Source: Lutibacter sp.
GTDB taxonomy: Bacteria > Bacteroidota > Bacteroidia > Flavobacteriales > Flavobacteriaceae
Reading direction: 5' to 3'
NCBI RefSeq assembly: GCF_021647475.1
Contig: NZ_JAKIUR010000004.1
Location: 27,362-91,361, forward strand
Length of the DNA stretch: 64,000 bases
A model generated the notes under the pieces. It ran no database searches. It worked only from the letters and a program-made list of their open reading frames with translations, and was not told where the DNA came from. Made by a program: the position numbers and the translations under genes. Shown in pieces: positions 17,481 to 25,114 of the stretch (position 1 is its first letter; each line of letters begins with the position of its first letter).

Positions 17481-17556
17481 ATTATTTTAAAAATGAGTAG
17501 AAAAATTATAAACTGTATTTCAATATTAAGATTTTACTACATTAAAAATCAAATGT

Positions 17557-18735
17557 TTAAAATAATTTAGTCTTTAATTTAACACCAAAAATTATATAAA
17601 AAATAACAACTATTGTAGCAATTCCTGTTATCAAAAATGTAGTAGATGCTCCAAATTGAAACCAAATTATTCCTGCCAATGAACTTGCAATCATAGCACA
17701 GATACTTTGAAAACCTGTAAACGTTCCTATAGCTGTTGCCACATTTTTTTTATCAACTAAATTGCTAATCCAAGCTTTTGAAATTCCTTCTGTTGCAGCC
17801 GCATAAATACCATAAAGCAGAAAAAATAATGCTATAACATAGCTATTAGAAGTTAAACTCATTCCAAAATAAACAATAGCAAAAATAAAAAGACCAAATA
17901 CAAACATTTTTTTCAATCCTATTTTATCAGCCAAAACACCTAGTGGAAATGAAGTTAAAGCATAAATAAAATTGTAAAAAATATAAACTCCAATTACCCA
18001 AGTATCACTAAGCCCAACTTCTTTGGCTTTTAACAATAAAAAAACATCTGAACTATTAAATAAAGTAAATGCTAAAAGTCCAATTACTACTTTTTTATAT
18101 TCAACTGGACTAGTTTTCCAATATTTTAAGAATAAAAATAACGTTGTTTTTTTCTTAGCTACTAAATTTTTTTCTTTTTTATCTTTAAGGTAAAACGTAG
18201 CATAAATGGCTAAAACTCCAGGGATGAAAGCAATATAAAAGAGATTTTTATAATCTTTTGGATAAAAATATAAATAAAGTAATGCCAAAAGTGGCCCTAA
18301 TACCGCCCCCAAAGTATCCATAGAACGATGAAATCCAAATACTTTCCCTTTAGTTGAATTCGTTGCTTCATCAGATAACATGGCATCTCTTGCTCCTGTT
18401 CTAATTCCTTTTCCAAATCTATCTAAGGTACGTGCAAAGAAAATCCAAATGGGATATATAAAAACCGCCATCATTGGTTTTGAAATGGCACTTAAAGTAT
18501 ATCCTAACTGAACAAAAGGAACTCGTTTTCCCAAATTATCAGAACGTTTGCCAAAATAACCTTTACTTAATCCAGCAACTGCTTCTGCTACACCTTCAAG
18601 AATTCCAATAAGAACTATGGAAAAACCTATTTCTTTTAAATAAATAGGCATTATTGGGTAAAGCATTTCACTAGCGGTATCTGTAAATAGGCTTACTAAT
18701 GATAATATCCAAACTGTTCTAGTAATCTGTTTCAA
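17557..18735 (-). CDS. MFS transporter
   Basis: 392 residues, twelve hydrophobic segments typical of the major facilitator superfamily. The start appears to be TTG at 18735, because an in-frame stop lies 12 bases upstream and no ATG is available before the conserved SLFTDTASEMLYPIMPIYL start of helix 1. The loop GYFGKRSDNLGKRVPFVQLGY is the MFS motif A between helices 2 and 3, and RTLDRFGKGIRTGARDAML is the conserved cytoplasmic loop of a Bacteroidota-rich MFS branch. Substrate unknown. The gene is flanked by family B repeats on both sides. Confidence 0.9.
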   Translation of the reverse strand: MKQITRTVWILSLVSLFTDTASEMLYPIMPIYLKEIGFSIVLIGILEGVAEAVAGLSKGYFGKRSDNLGKRVPFVQLGYTLSAISKPMMAVFIYPIWIFFARTLDRFGKGIRTGARDAMLSDEATNSTKGKVFGFHRSMDTLGAVLGPLLALLYLYFYPKDYKNLFYIAFIPGVLAIYATFYLKDKKEKNLVAKKKTTLFLFLKYWKTSPVEYKKVVIGLLAFTLFNSSDVFLLLKAKEVGLSDTWVIGVYIFYNFIYALTSFPLGVLADKIGLKKMFVFGLFIFAIVYFGMSLTSNSYVIALFFLLYGIYAAATEGISKAWISNLVDKKNVATAIGTFTGFQSICAMIASSLAGIIWFQFGASTTFLITGIATIVVIFYIIFGVKLKTKLF

Positions 18736-18765
18736 TTGTATATTTAATTATTCATAATATGTTTA

Positions 18766-18937
18766 ATGTATATCCGTTTTTAATCATATAGTTAATACGT
18801 CACCCTAAACCTTCTTGCCAGCAGGCAAGTTTATTTCAGGGTCTCAATTTATTATATTTATTTACAAGCATTATAAGATTCTGAAACAAGTTCAGAATGA
18901 CGAACTTTATAAATTTATGAACTTTTACGGATATACA
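18766..18937. repeat. MITE-like palindromic element, family B, copy 2
   Basis: 172-bp element starting TGTATATCCGT (18767) and ending ACGGATATACA, matching the 17291-17480 copy in its ends and nested palindromes (ACGTCACCCTAAA..., TTTCAGGGTC, GATTCTGAAACAAG, TTCAGAATGACG). The 9-mer ATATGTTTA occurs at 18757-18765 and 18938-18946, consistent with a target duplication. Part of the 608-bp gene-free stretch 18736-19343, which otherwise holds only a family A element and the yebC promoter. Confidence 0.68.
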
Positions 18938-18962
18938 ATATGTTTATGTTAAACAAATAATA

Positions 18963-19143
18963 ACCCGTTGTGCATTATAACTTTTTAAACTTACTGTTAC
19001 GTCAGTTCGAGTAATTTTTGATAAAAAATTGTATCGAGAACGGCTGTTTTTAAATAAAAAACCTATTCTCGATACTAATTTTAAGCCTAAAAAGGCTAAA
19101 ATTCACTCGAATTGACGAAATTTTATCATAATGCACAACGGGT
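18963..19143. repeat. MITE-like palindromic element, family A, copy 1 (complete)
   Basis: 181-bp element with terminal inverted repeats ACCCGTTGTGCATTAT and ATAATGCACAACGGGT. Inside are a second inverted pair (GTATCGAGAAC and TTCTCGATAC around 19032-19074) and a TAAGCCTAAAAAGGCTAAA segment. Nearly the whole element can fold into one long hairpin. Further copies lie at 24202-24322, 31668-31854, 37648-37848 and 62487-62532. No protein-coding content. Confidence 0.8.
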
Positions 19144-19288
19144 AAATAATGATTCACTTTTATTTGAAAAATAAAGGTTTTATAAAGATAATCAAATTCA
19201 TTATAACTAATAAAAACTAACTTAATTCAAAAAATTAGTAATGAATATTAAAATTAATGTTGAATTAAACTAATCTAGTTTAAAATAA

Positions 19289-19319
19289 TTGTAAAAGAGC
19301 AACGATATTTTTATATTTG
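19289..19319 (+). promoter_or_regulatory. Promoter of yebC
   Basis: TTG at 19289-19291 and TATATTTG at 19312-19319 with a 20-bp spacer match the Bacteroidota sigma-ABfr promoter (TTG-N19/20-TAnnTTTG). The -7 element ends 24 bases before the ATG. Confidence 0.75.
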
Positions 19320-19343
19320 CTTCGCTAAAAATAACAGATAATT

Positions 19344-20060
19344 ATGGGAAGAGCCTTTGAGTTTAGAAAAGCACGAAAATTAAAACGTTGGTCAAAAATG
19401 GCTAAAACCTTTACTAAAATTGGTAAAAACATTGTAATGGCGGTTAAAGCTGGCGGACCAAATCCTGAAACTAATGCACATCTAAGAGCTGTAATTCAAA
19501 ATGCAAAAGCAGCTAACATGCCCAAAGACAATGTTGAAAGGGCAATAAAAAAAGCTATTGATAAAGATACTGCCAATTATAAGGAAGTTATTTTTGAAGG
19601 ACATGCACCACACGGAATTGCTGTTTTGGTAGAAACTGCTACAGATAATAACAATAGAACTGTTGCCAATGTACGTGCAGTTTTTACTAAATGTGATGGT
19701 AATTTAGGCACGTCAGGCTCTGTAATTTTTATGTTTGACCATACGTGTAATTTTACCATTAAAAAAGAAGATTTAAAAATTGATTTAGAAGAATTTGAAT
19801 TAGAAGTTATTGATTTTGATGTTGAAGAAATTTTTGAAGATGAAGAAGGAATTCATATTTATGCTCCTTTTGAGCAATTTGGTGCTATTCAAAAATATTT
19901 AGAAGATAATGCAATTGAAATTTTATCTTCTGATTTTGAGCGAATTCCAACTACTACAACTAAACTTTCAGAAAAAGCACAGGCCGATGTTGAAAAATTA
20001 TTGGAACGATTAGAAGATGAAGATGATGTACAAAACGTGTATCATTCTATGGAAATGTAA
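19344..20060 (+). CDS. YebC/PmpR-family DNA-binding regulatory protein
   Basis: 238 residues, standard length for this family of conserved regulators; some members act as transcription factors and others help ribosomes through proline stretches. The start GRAFEFRKARKLKRWSKMAKTFTKIGKNI is characteristic, followed by AGGPNPETNAHLRAVIQNAKAANMPKDNVERAI (helical domain 1) and FEGHAPHGIAVLVETATDNNNRTVANVR (domain 2). The C-terminal domain is acidic (EFELEVIDFDVEEIFEDEEG). Monocistronic with its own promoter. The 3' end overlaps the convergent menE by 14 bases. Confidence 0.95.
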   Translation: MGRAFEFRKARKLKRWSKMAKTFTKIGKNIVMAVKAGGPNPETNAHLRAVIQNAKAANMPKDNVERAIKKAIDKDTANYKEVIFEGHAPHGIAVLVETATDNNNRTVANVRAVFTKCDGNLGTSGSVIFMFDHTCNFTIKKEDLKIDLEEFELEVIDFDVEEIFEDEEGIHIYAPFEQFGAIQKYLEDNAIEILSSDFERIPTTTTKLSEKAQADVEKLLERLEDEDDVQNVYHSMEM

Positions 20061-21135
20061 CTATTTTCTTTAATGTTTCTTTTCTATTAATTTTTTCAGT
20101 TGGTGTTTTTACTAATTTATCAACAAAAAAGATTTCTTTAGGTTTTTGATATTTATCAAGTGTTTTTAATGAATTAATTTGATTGAAAATAAATTCTTTA
20201 GTGCTATTTTGATTTGAATTTTCAATAACCAAAATTAATTTTTCACCTAATTTTTCATCTTTAATTCCGGCTACAAAAAATTCATTTTTAATACATTTAC
20301 TTAATTTACTTTCTATTTCTTCAGGAAATAACTTTACACCACCAGAATTTATAATAGTATCTAAACGGCCAATCCATTTAAATTCAGTTGAAGAAATTAT
20401 TTCTACAATATCATTAGTTACTATTTTAGTATCTGAAATATTTGGAGCATTAATTACCAAACAATTTCTATCATCTTTTGAAATTTTGATGTTTGGGAGT
20501 GCTTGATAAAGAGATTGCTTCGTTTCACTCGCAATGACGGTTTTAAAATTATTCAATCTTTTAACAGCAATATGTGTAATGGTTTCTGTCATTCCGTACG
20601 TTGCAAAAACTGTTGTATCAATATTTTGAAGTTGCTTTAATAAATGGTTTGAAACTGGAGCTCCGCCCACTATTATTTTTTTAACATTAGAAAGGTTATC
20701 CAACGAATTTTCTAATTGCAACGGCACCATGGCCAAAAAATCATATTTTTTAATATTATTTTTTAAAGGATTAGAAATAGGCTCTATAAAATCTAAATTC
20801 CAACCTAAAGTAAGTGCTCTCACCAACATCATTTTACCAGCAATATAATTAACTGATAAACAAAGTAATGCATTGGTATTTTCAGAAAGATTAAAAAATT
20901 CACCTGTAGCTAAAGCACTATTTACCATATACTGTTTTTTAAGCAAAATGCTTTTTGGCTTACCTGTAGAACCCGAAGTTTGCACTTTAACAACATCATT
21001 TTTATCAAACCATTTTTCTAAAAAATTAAAAACAGTTACAGACAAATCTTTAGAAAAATTCAATAATTCTTCAACTGATTTAAAGGATTTTCCTTGCAAT
21101 TTAAATGCTCTATGAAATTTTTGTTCTTTGTTCAA
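20047..21135 (-). CDS. menE: o-Succinylbenzoate-CoA ligase
   Basis: 362 residues, shorter than E. coli MenE (about 450) but typical of the compact Bacteroidota form. It activates o-succinylbenzoate with ATP and CoA in menaquinone synthesis. The P-loop-like VQTSGSTGKPKSILLKK is at about 51-67, VGGAPVSNHLL at about 158, and the A5 motif TYGMTETITHIA at about 180-191. The adenylate-binding WIGRLDTIINSGGVKLFPEEIE and the A10-type KTPTEKINR at the end complete the fold. A 10-codon stretch at about 199-208 (VIASETKQSL) is a translated dispersed repeat inserted in frame. It sits downstream of menC and a CPBP protease gene on the same strand. Confidence 0.93.
   Translation of the reverse strand: MNKEQKFHRAFKLQGKSFKSVEELLNFSKDLSVTVFNFLEKWFDKNDVVKVQTSGSTGKPKSILLKKQYMVNSALATGEFFNLSENTNALLCLSVNYIAGKMMLVRALTLGWNLDFIEPISNPLKNNIKKYDFLAMVPLQLENSLDNLSNVKKIIVGGAPVSNHLLKQLQNIDTTVFATYGMTETITHIAVKRLNNFKTVIASETKQSLYQALPNIKISKDDRNCLVINAPNISDTKIVTNDIVEIISSTEFKWIGRLDTIINSGGVKLFPEEIESKLSKCIKNEFFVAGIKDEKLGEKLILVIENSNQNSTKEFIFNQINSLKTLDKYQKPKEIFFVDKLVKTPTEKINRKETLKKIVTFP
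20511..20540. repeat. Dispersed short palindrome translated in frame within menE
   Basis: GAGATTGCTTCGTTTCACTCGCAATGACGG is 30 bases (10 codons); I quote it here as GAGATTGCTTCG plus CTCGCAATGACGG. It matches the widespread intergenic short repeat 'gagattgcttcg...cgcaatgacg' seen in many bacterial genomes. Here it is read through as VIASETKQSL without disrupting the enzyme's frame. Confidence 0.65.
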
Positions 21136-21164
21136 ATCTTAATTTATTCTTTCAAAATTATAAA

Positions 21165-21187
21165 ATTCCTGCCTATGCAGAAATGAC
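21165..21187. repeat. Short remnant of a dispersed repeat upstream of menE
   Basis: ATTCCTGCCTATGCAG followed by AAATGAC resembles the intergenic 'attcctgcctacgcaggaatgac' palindrome common in flavobacterial genomes. It lies between the CPBP gene stop and the menE start. Weak call from a single copy. Confidence 0.35.
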
Positions 21188-21202
21188 TATTTTTTATTAT
21201 TT

Positions 21203-22198
21203 CTACGCTATAAACTCATTTTCATTTAACTCAATAGGTTTTCTAATAGTTCCCATTAATTTTTCTTGCCAATTAGTCCAGTTATATTTCTTTGAAAATA
21301 TATACAATATAATTGGATATAAAATTAAAACCGGCACAAACATTTCCCATCCAACAGAAGGTTCGGAAGTATCAATAAATAAAGCATCGGTTTGAAAAAC
21401 AGTCCAATTTGCAGTAACTAAAACAGCGGCGGTAATATTATTTGCGGCGTGAAACCCAAGTGATAATTCTGTACCTTCATCCATCAACGTAAAAATTCCT
21501 AAAACCAAACCTGTACCAATATAATATACCATACTTATGTATCCTAATTTTTGAACTTCAGGATTTAATCCGTGTAATAAGCCGAAAATTACCGATGTTA
21601 AAATTAATGCAACTGCCGATTTTTTAAACCAAGTACCAAAACCCTGCATTAAATAACCTCTAAAAAGTAACTCTTCCATACTTGTTTGAATGGGTAATAA
21701 AAAGAAAGAAACCAATACTAATATGATAAAAGATATTGGCTTAAAATTCCAAACAAAATCTTTTGGTGAAATAGCATAACTGATGATTAACATTATTATT
21801 CCTATACTTCCCCAAACAAAAAAAGAATAAAAAAATCGACTCCAATCTACTTTTTCACGACTTGTAATTAAACTTGTAATTGTACGTTTATGAATAAATT
21901 TTATTCCGGCAAATAAACTTAAAAGCCCAAATAAAAAGGAAATGATAATTAAAACCAAATACAAATTAGAGTTAATGCCTAATGTTGCAAAATTATCATT
22001 GGCAGCAATTAAAAATTCATTCATATTACCTGAATAATAATATGCTACACCAACCAATGGTAAAACTCCAACAAACTGCCACCCAATAAACAGAAATATT
22101 AATGTTACCAAATACGCCCACCAATCGTTATTTCCAGTATATGCTTTTTGTATAAATTTCATTCCTTTTATTTTAAATTTGTAAAAGTGCTTAGACAA
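21203..22198 (-). CDS. CPBP family intramembrane metalloprotease
   Basis: 331 residues with about eight membrane helices. The CPBP/Abi motif 1, SMEELLFRGYLMQGF (EExxxR, about 170-184), motif 2 FGLLHGLNPEV (about 210-220) and motif 3 LGFHAANNITAAV (about 255-267) supply the Glu, His and Asn residues of the intramembrane active site. Relatives process prenylated proteins (Rce1) or bacteriocin precursors. It lies 13 bases downstream of menC and upstream of menE, probably in one operon, although no role in menaquinone synthesis is known. Confidence 0.92.
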   Translation of the reverse strand: MSKHFYKFKIKGMKFIQKAYTGNNDWWAYLVTLIFLFIGWQFVGVLPLVGVAYYYSGNMNEFLIAANDNFATLGINSNLYLVLIIISFLFGLLSLFAGIKFIHKRTITSLITSREKVDWSRFFYSFFVWGSIGIIMLIISYAISPKDFVWNFKPISFIILVLVSFFLLPIQTSMEELLFRGYLMQGFGTWFKKSAVALILTSVIFGLLHGLNPEVQKLGYISMVYYIGTGLVLGIFTLMDEGTELSLGFHAANNITAAVLVTANWTVFQTDALFIDTSEPSVGWEMFVPVLILYPIILYIFSKKYNWTNWQEKLMGTIRKPIELNENEFIA

Positions 22199-22211
22199 AT
22201 TCAGTACTTAA

Positions 22212-23252
22212 TTATTTTAATAAACTTAAATCCCAATTAATTGTATTGTTATAATGTAATTTTCCACTTTTAACTTCTAACGGACTTGCAATATTATTGG
22301 TAAATAAACTTCCGGTTCCTAAACCTTGTGGCATTTTTGTTTGTAAATTATACGTCCATTGTGCAATGGCATTTAAACCTATATTGCTCTCTAAAGCCGA
22401 GGTAATCCACCAACCAACTTGTTGATTTTCAGCTAAATTAATCCATTCCTCACTACCTTTAAATCCACTAACTAAACTTGGTTTTAAAATTATGTATTGC
22501 GGATTTATTATTTGTAGCATTTCTTGCTTTTTTGTTACATCAAAAACCCCAATTAATTCTTCATCCAACGCAATTGGAATAGGTGTTTTTTCACATAATG
22601 CTGCCATTTCATCAAACTGTCCTTGTTTTATTGGTTGTTCAATAGAATGAATTTCGAAATCAGCTAAAATTTTTAATTTTTCTAAAGCATTTTTTGGTGA
22701 AAAAGCTCCGTTAGCATCAACACGCAATTCAATTTCATTTGAAGAATATTCTTTTCTAATATTTCTAAGCAAAGCTATTTCAGTATCAAAATCAATAGCA
22801 CCAATTTTCATTTTAATTACGGTAAATCCTGCATTTAATTTAGCTGCAATTTGTTGTTTCATAAAAGATTTATCGCCCATCCAAATTAATCCATTAATTG
22901 AAATTGCATCTTCAGATTGTGTAAATTTAGAAGGAAATAATTCAAAATGATTTTTACTTTGTAAAGACAATAATGCCTGTTCCAACCCAAATTGAATAGA
23001 AGGAAACGCTGTTAATTCTTGTAATAAAAAGTTACTATTTTCATTGATATGATTACAAAGCCAGTGTAATTTTTGTTTGTAGTTTGGAACATCATCATAA
23101 CTCAATCCTTTAAAAACAGCACATTCTCCTATTCCTATCTTGTTTCCATCAGTAATTTTTAAAAAATAAGTTTCTTTGATTCGTAAAATTCCTCTTGATG
23201 TACCACTTGCTTGTTTAAATTGTAATCTATATTTTTGATAAGTTGCTTTCAT
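22212..23252 (-). CDS. menC: o-Succinylbenzoate synthase (enolase superfamily)
   Basis: 346 residues. MenC dehydrates SHCHC to o-succinylbenzoate, the step before MenE. It belongs to the enolase superfamily. FTVIKMKIGAIDF (about 147-160) holds the KxK catalytic lysine pair, ELRVDANGAF (about 175) the first Mg-binding Asp, SIEQPIKQGQ the Glu, ALDEELIG the second Asp, and YIILKPSLVSGF the last Lys. The dipeptide epimerase relatives share this scaffold, but linkage to menE on the same strand supports MenC. First gene of a menC-CPBP-menE cluster. Confidence 0.93.
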   Translation of the reverse strand: MKATYQKYRLQFKQASGTSRGILRIKETYFLKITDGNKIGIGECAVFKGLSYDDVPNYKQKLHWLCNHINENSNFLLQELTAFPSIQFGLEQALLSLQSKNHFELFPSKFTQSEDAISINGLIWMGDKSFMKQQIAAKLNAGFTVIKMKIGAIDFDTEIALLRNIRKEYSSNEIELRVDANGAFSPKNALEKLKILADFEIHSIEQPIKQGQFDEMAALCEKTPIPIALDEELIGVFDVTKKQEMLQIINPQYIILKPSLVSGFKGSEEWINLAENQQVGWWITSALESNIGLNAIAQWTYNLQTKMPQGLGTGSLFTNNIASPLEVKSGKLHYNNTINWDLSLLK

Positions 23253-23321
23253 TTTTAATTCAAATCCGAAATGTACAACTAATAACTAATTTATTTAAAT
23301 GATAAAACTATAAAATTAGCC

Positions 23322-24233
23322 ATGACTATTCCGCAAATACCTAATTTAATACTTTATGCAATTCCATTTTTTATTGTTAGCGTTATTGTGGAGGGATTTA
23401 TTATTTACAAAAAGAAACCTGACTCTTATAATTTAAAAGATTCCATAGCTTCAATTACTATGGGAATTGGGAATTTAGTTTCTAACTTACTCAGTAAAAT
23501 ATGGGTAGTTTTTATTTTTATTTATTTATATGAAAATTTTAGAATTTTTACCATTCCGTTTGCTTGGTGGAGCTGGATATTGATTTTGTTTGCTGATGAT
23601 TTTTGTTATTATTGGTTTCATAGAATAAGTCATGAAAGTCGGTTTTTTTGGGCATCGCATATTGTACACCATTCTTCTCAAAAATATAATTTAAGTACTG
23701 CATTGCGTCAAACTTGGACTGGTGGTTTTTTTAGCTTTATTTTTTATTTGGCACTTCCCATTTTAGGTTTTCATCCTTTAATGATATTTACTCAAATGAG
23801 TATTAATTTGCTATATCAATATTGGATTCATACCGAATTAATACATAAAATGCCAAAATGGTTTGAAGCAGTATTTAATACGCCATCACACCACCGAGTT
23901 CATCATGGTTCAAATCCAATATATTTAGATAGAAATTATGCAGGAATTTTTATAATATGGGATAAATTATTTGGCACATTTCAGCCAGAATTAGCAAATG
24001 AGAAAGTGAATTATGGATTAACGACAAACATAAATACATTTAATCCTTTTACGATTGCATTTCATGAATGGATTTCCGTTTTTAAAGAAGCTTTTATTTC
24101 TAAAACTTCATTGATAAATAAACTAAATTATTTTATTAAACCACCTGGTTGGAAGGATGATGGCACTGGAAAAATGGCAACAGATTTACGTGAAGAATGG
24201 ATAAAAAATAATATTGAGAATAGCTCTTTTTAA
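23322..24233 (+). CDS. Sterol desaturase/fatty acid hydroxylase family protein
   Basis: 303 residues, integral membrane di-iron oxygenase. Four to five hydrophobic helices and the His boxes HRISHE (about 109-114), HIVHHSSQ (about 123-130) and HRVHHGSN (about 190-197) that bind the two irons. Family members hydroxylate or desaturate lipids, carotenoids or alkylglycerols; which one is unclear here. The KPPGWKDDG segment near the end is usual for the Bacteroidota subgroup. The last dozen codons and the stop lie within a family A repeat copy, so the C-terminus seems to have been remodelled by the repeat. Confidence 0.9.
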   Translation: MTIPQIPNLILYAIPFFIVSVIVEGFIIYKKKPDSYNLKDSIASITMGIGNLVSNLLSKIWVVFIFIYLYENFRIFTIPFAWWSWILILFADDFCYYWFHRISHESRFFWASHIVHHSSQKYNLSTALRQTWTGGFFSFIFYLALPILGFHPLMIFTQMSINLLYQYWIHTELIHKMPKWFEAVFNTPSHHRVHHGSNPIYLDRNYAGIFIIWDKLFGTFQPELANEKVNYGLTTNINTFNPFTIAFHEWISVFKEAFISKTSLINKLNYFIKPPGWKDDGTGKMATDLREEWIKNNIENSSF

Positions 24234-24322
24234 ATAAAAAAACCTATTCTAGATACTAATTTTAAGCCTAAAAAGGCTTAAAATCACTCGAATTGACGTA
24301 ATTTATCAAAATACACAACGGG
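24202..24322. repeat. MITE-like palindromic element, family A, copy 2 (left part missing)
   Basis: From about 24202 (ATAAAAAATAATATTGAGAA) to CACAACGGG at 24322 the sequence tracks the family A element at 18963-19143, including the CCTATTCTAGATAC core and TAAGCCTAAAAAGGC. The left terminal repeat is absent and the first 30 bases are read as the end of the desaturase gene. It lies between two convergent genes, where the hairpin may work as a terminator. Confidence 0.72.
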
Positions 24323-24326
24323 TTAA

Positions 24327-25007
24327 TTACAATTTGATATTAGCTCCAATTGGTAATAAAAACAACTCTTTTTTTGCTTTAGAAAATTTTTCAATTGCTT
24401 TTTTGTGATCAATTTTAATATATCCAAAAGTATCATAATGATAACCTAAAATTTTATTGCAATTTAAAAATGCACTTGCTTTTATGGCTTCATCAACACC
24501 CATAGTAAAATTATCGCCTATTGGTAAAATAGCTAAATCTAGCTCACCTATTACTTCCGGAATTAATTTCATATCATAACTTAATGCTGTATCACCAGCA
24601 ATATATAACCTGTGATGGTTGGTTTCAAGTACAAAACCACCAGGTTGTCCACCATAACTACCATCAGGAAACGAGCTAGAATGAATAGCGTTGATATAAT
24701 GTACCGTACCAAAATCAAATTTCCATTTTCCGCCGTGATTCATTGGGTGACCTTCTATTCCTTTTTCTTCAAAATGAGTTACAATTTCAAAATTAGAGAT
24801 TACTTTTGCTCCAGTTCTTTTTGCGATAGCTTCCACATCTAAAATATGATCTTGATGTGCGTGAGTTACTAAAATATAATCTGCTTGTAATTTATCAATA
24901 TTAATTTTTTTGGCTAATTCATTTCCAGAAATAAATGGATCAATTAGTAATGTTTTATCTTTAGTTTCAATACTTAAACTTGCGTGGCCTAAATAGGTTA
25001 TTTTCAT
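24327..25007 (-). CDS. UPF0173-type metal-dependent hydrolase (metallo-beta-lactamase fold)
   Basis: 226 residues. Metal-binding signature THAHQDHILDVEAI (HxHxDH, about 49-60), further ligands in INAIHSSSFPDG, YIAGDTALSYDMK (Asp) and LGYHYDTFG (His). The start KITYLGHASLSIETKDKTLLIDPFISG is the standard beginning of the UPF0173 group. Probably cytoplasmic. Substrate unknown. It is convergent with the sterol desaturase, and a TTAATTA at its stop codon adjoins the repeat end. Confidence 0.92.
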   Translation of the reverse strand: MKITYLGHASLSIETKDKTLLIDPFISGNELAKKINIDKLQADYILVTHAHQDHILDVEAIAKRTGAKVISNFEIVTHFEEKGIEGHPMNHGGKWKFDFGTVHYINAIHSSSFPDGSYGGQPGGFVLETNHHRLYIAGDTALSYDMKLIPEVIGELDLAILPIGDNFTMGVDEAIKASAFLNCNKILGYHYDTFGYIKIDHKKAIEKFSKAKKELFLLPIGANIKL

Positions 25008-25061
25008 GGTAAGTTGCGTTTAGATGGTTTACTGCAATTTACTAAATAAAATTCATAAAAA

Positions 25062-25091
25062 AAACCACGATTTTTTTTACTTTCGTGGTTT
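25062..25091 (-). terminator. Terminator after the TonB-dependent copper receptor
   Basis: A 9-bp stem (25062-25070 with 25083-25091). On the minus strand it is followed by a run of T (rc of the A tract at 25057-25063). It lies 24 bases past the receptor stop codon. Confidence 0.75.
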
Positions 25092-25114
25092 ATCAAACAA
25101 CAATTGCTACCTAC

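Noticed and set aside
24323..24329. TTAATTA next to repeat copy 2 as a target duplication
   Set aside because: Only the right copy exists; the left end of the element is missing, so no duplication can be shown.
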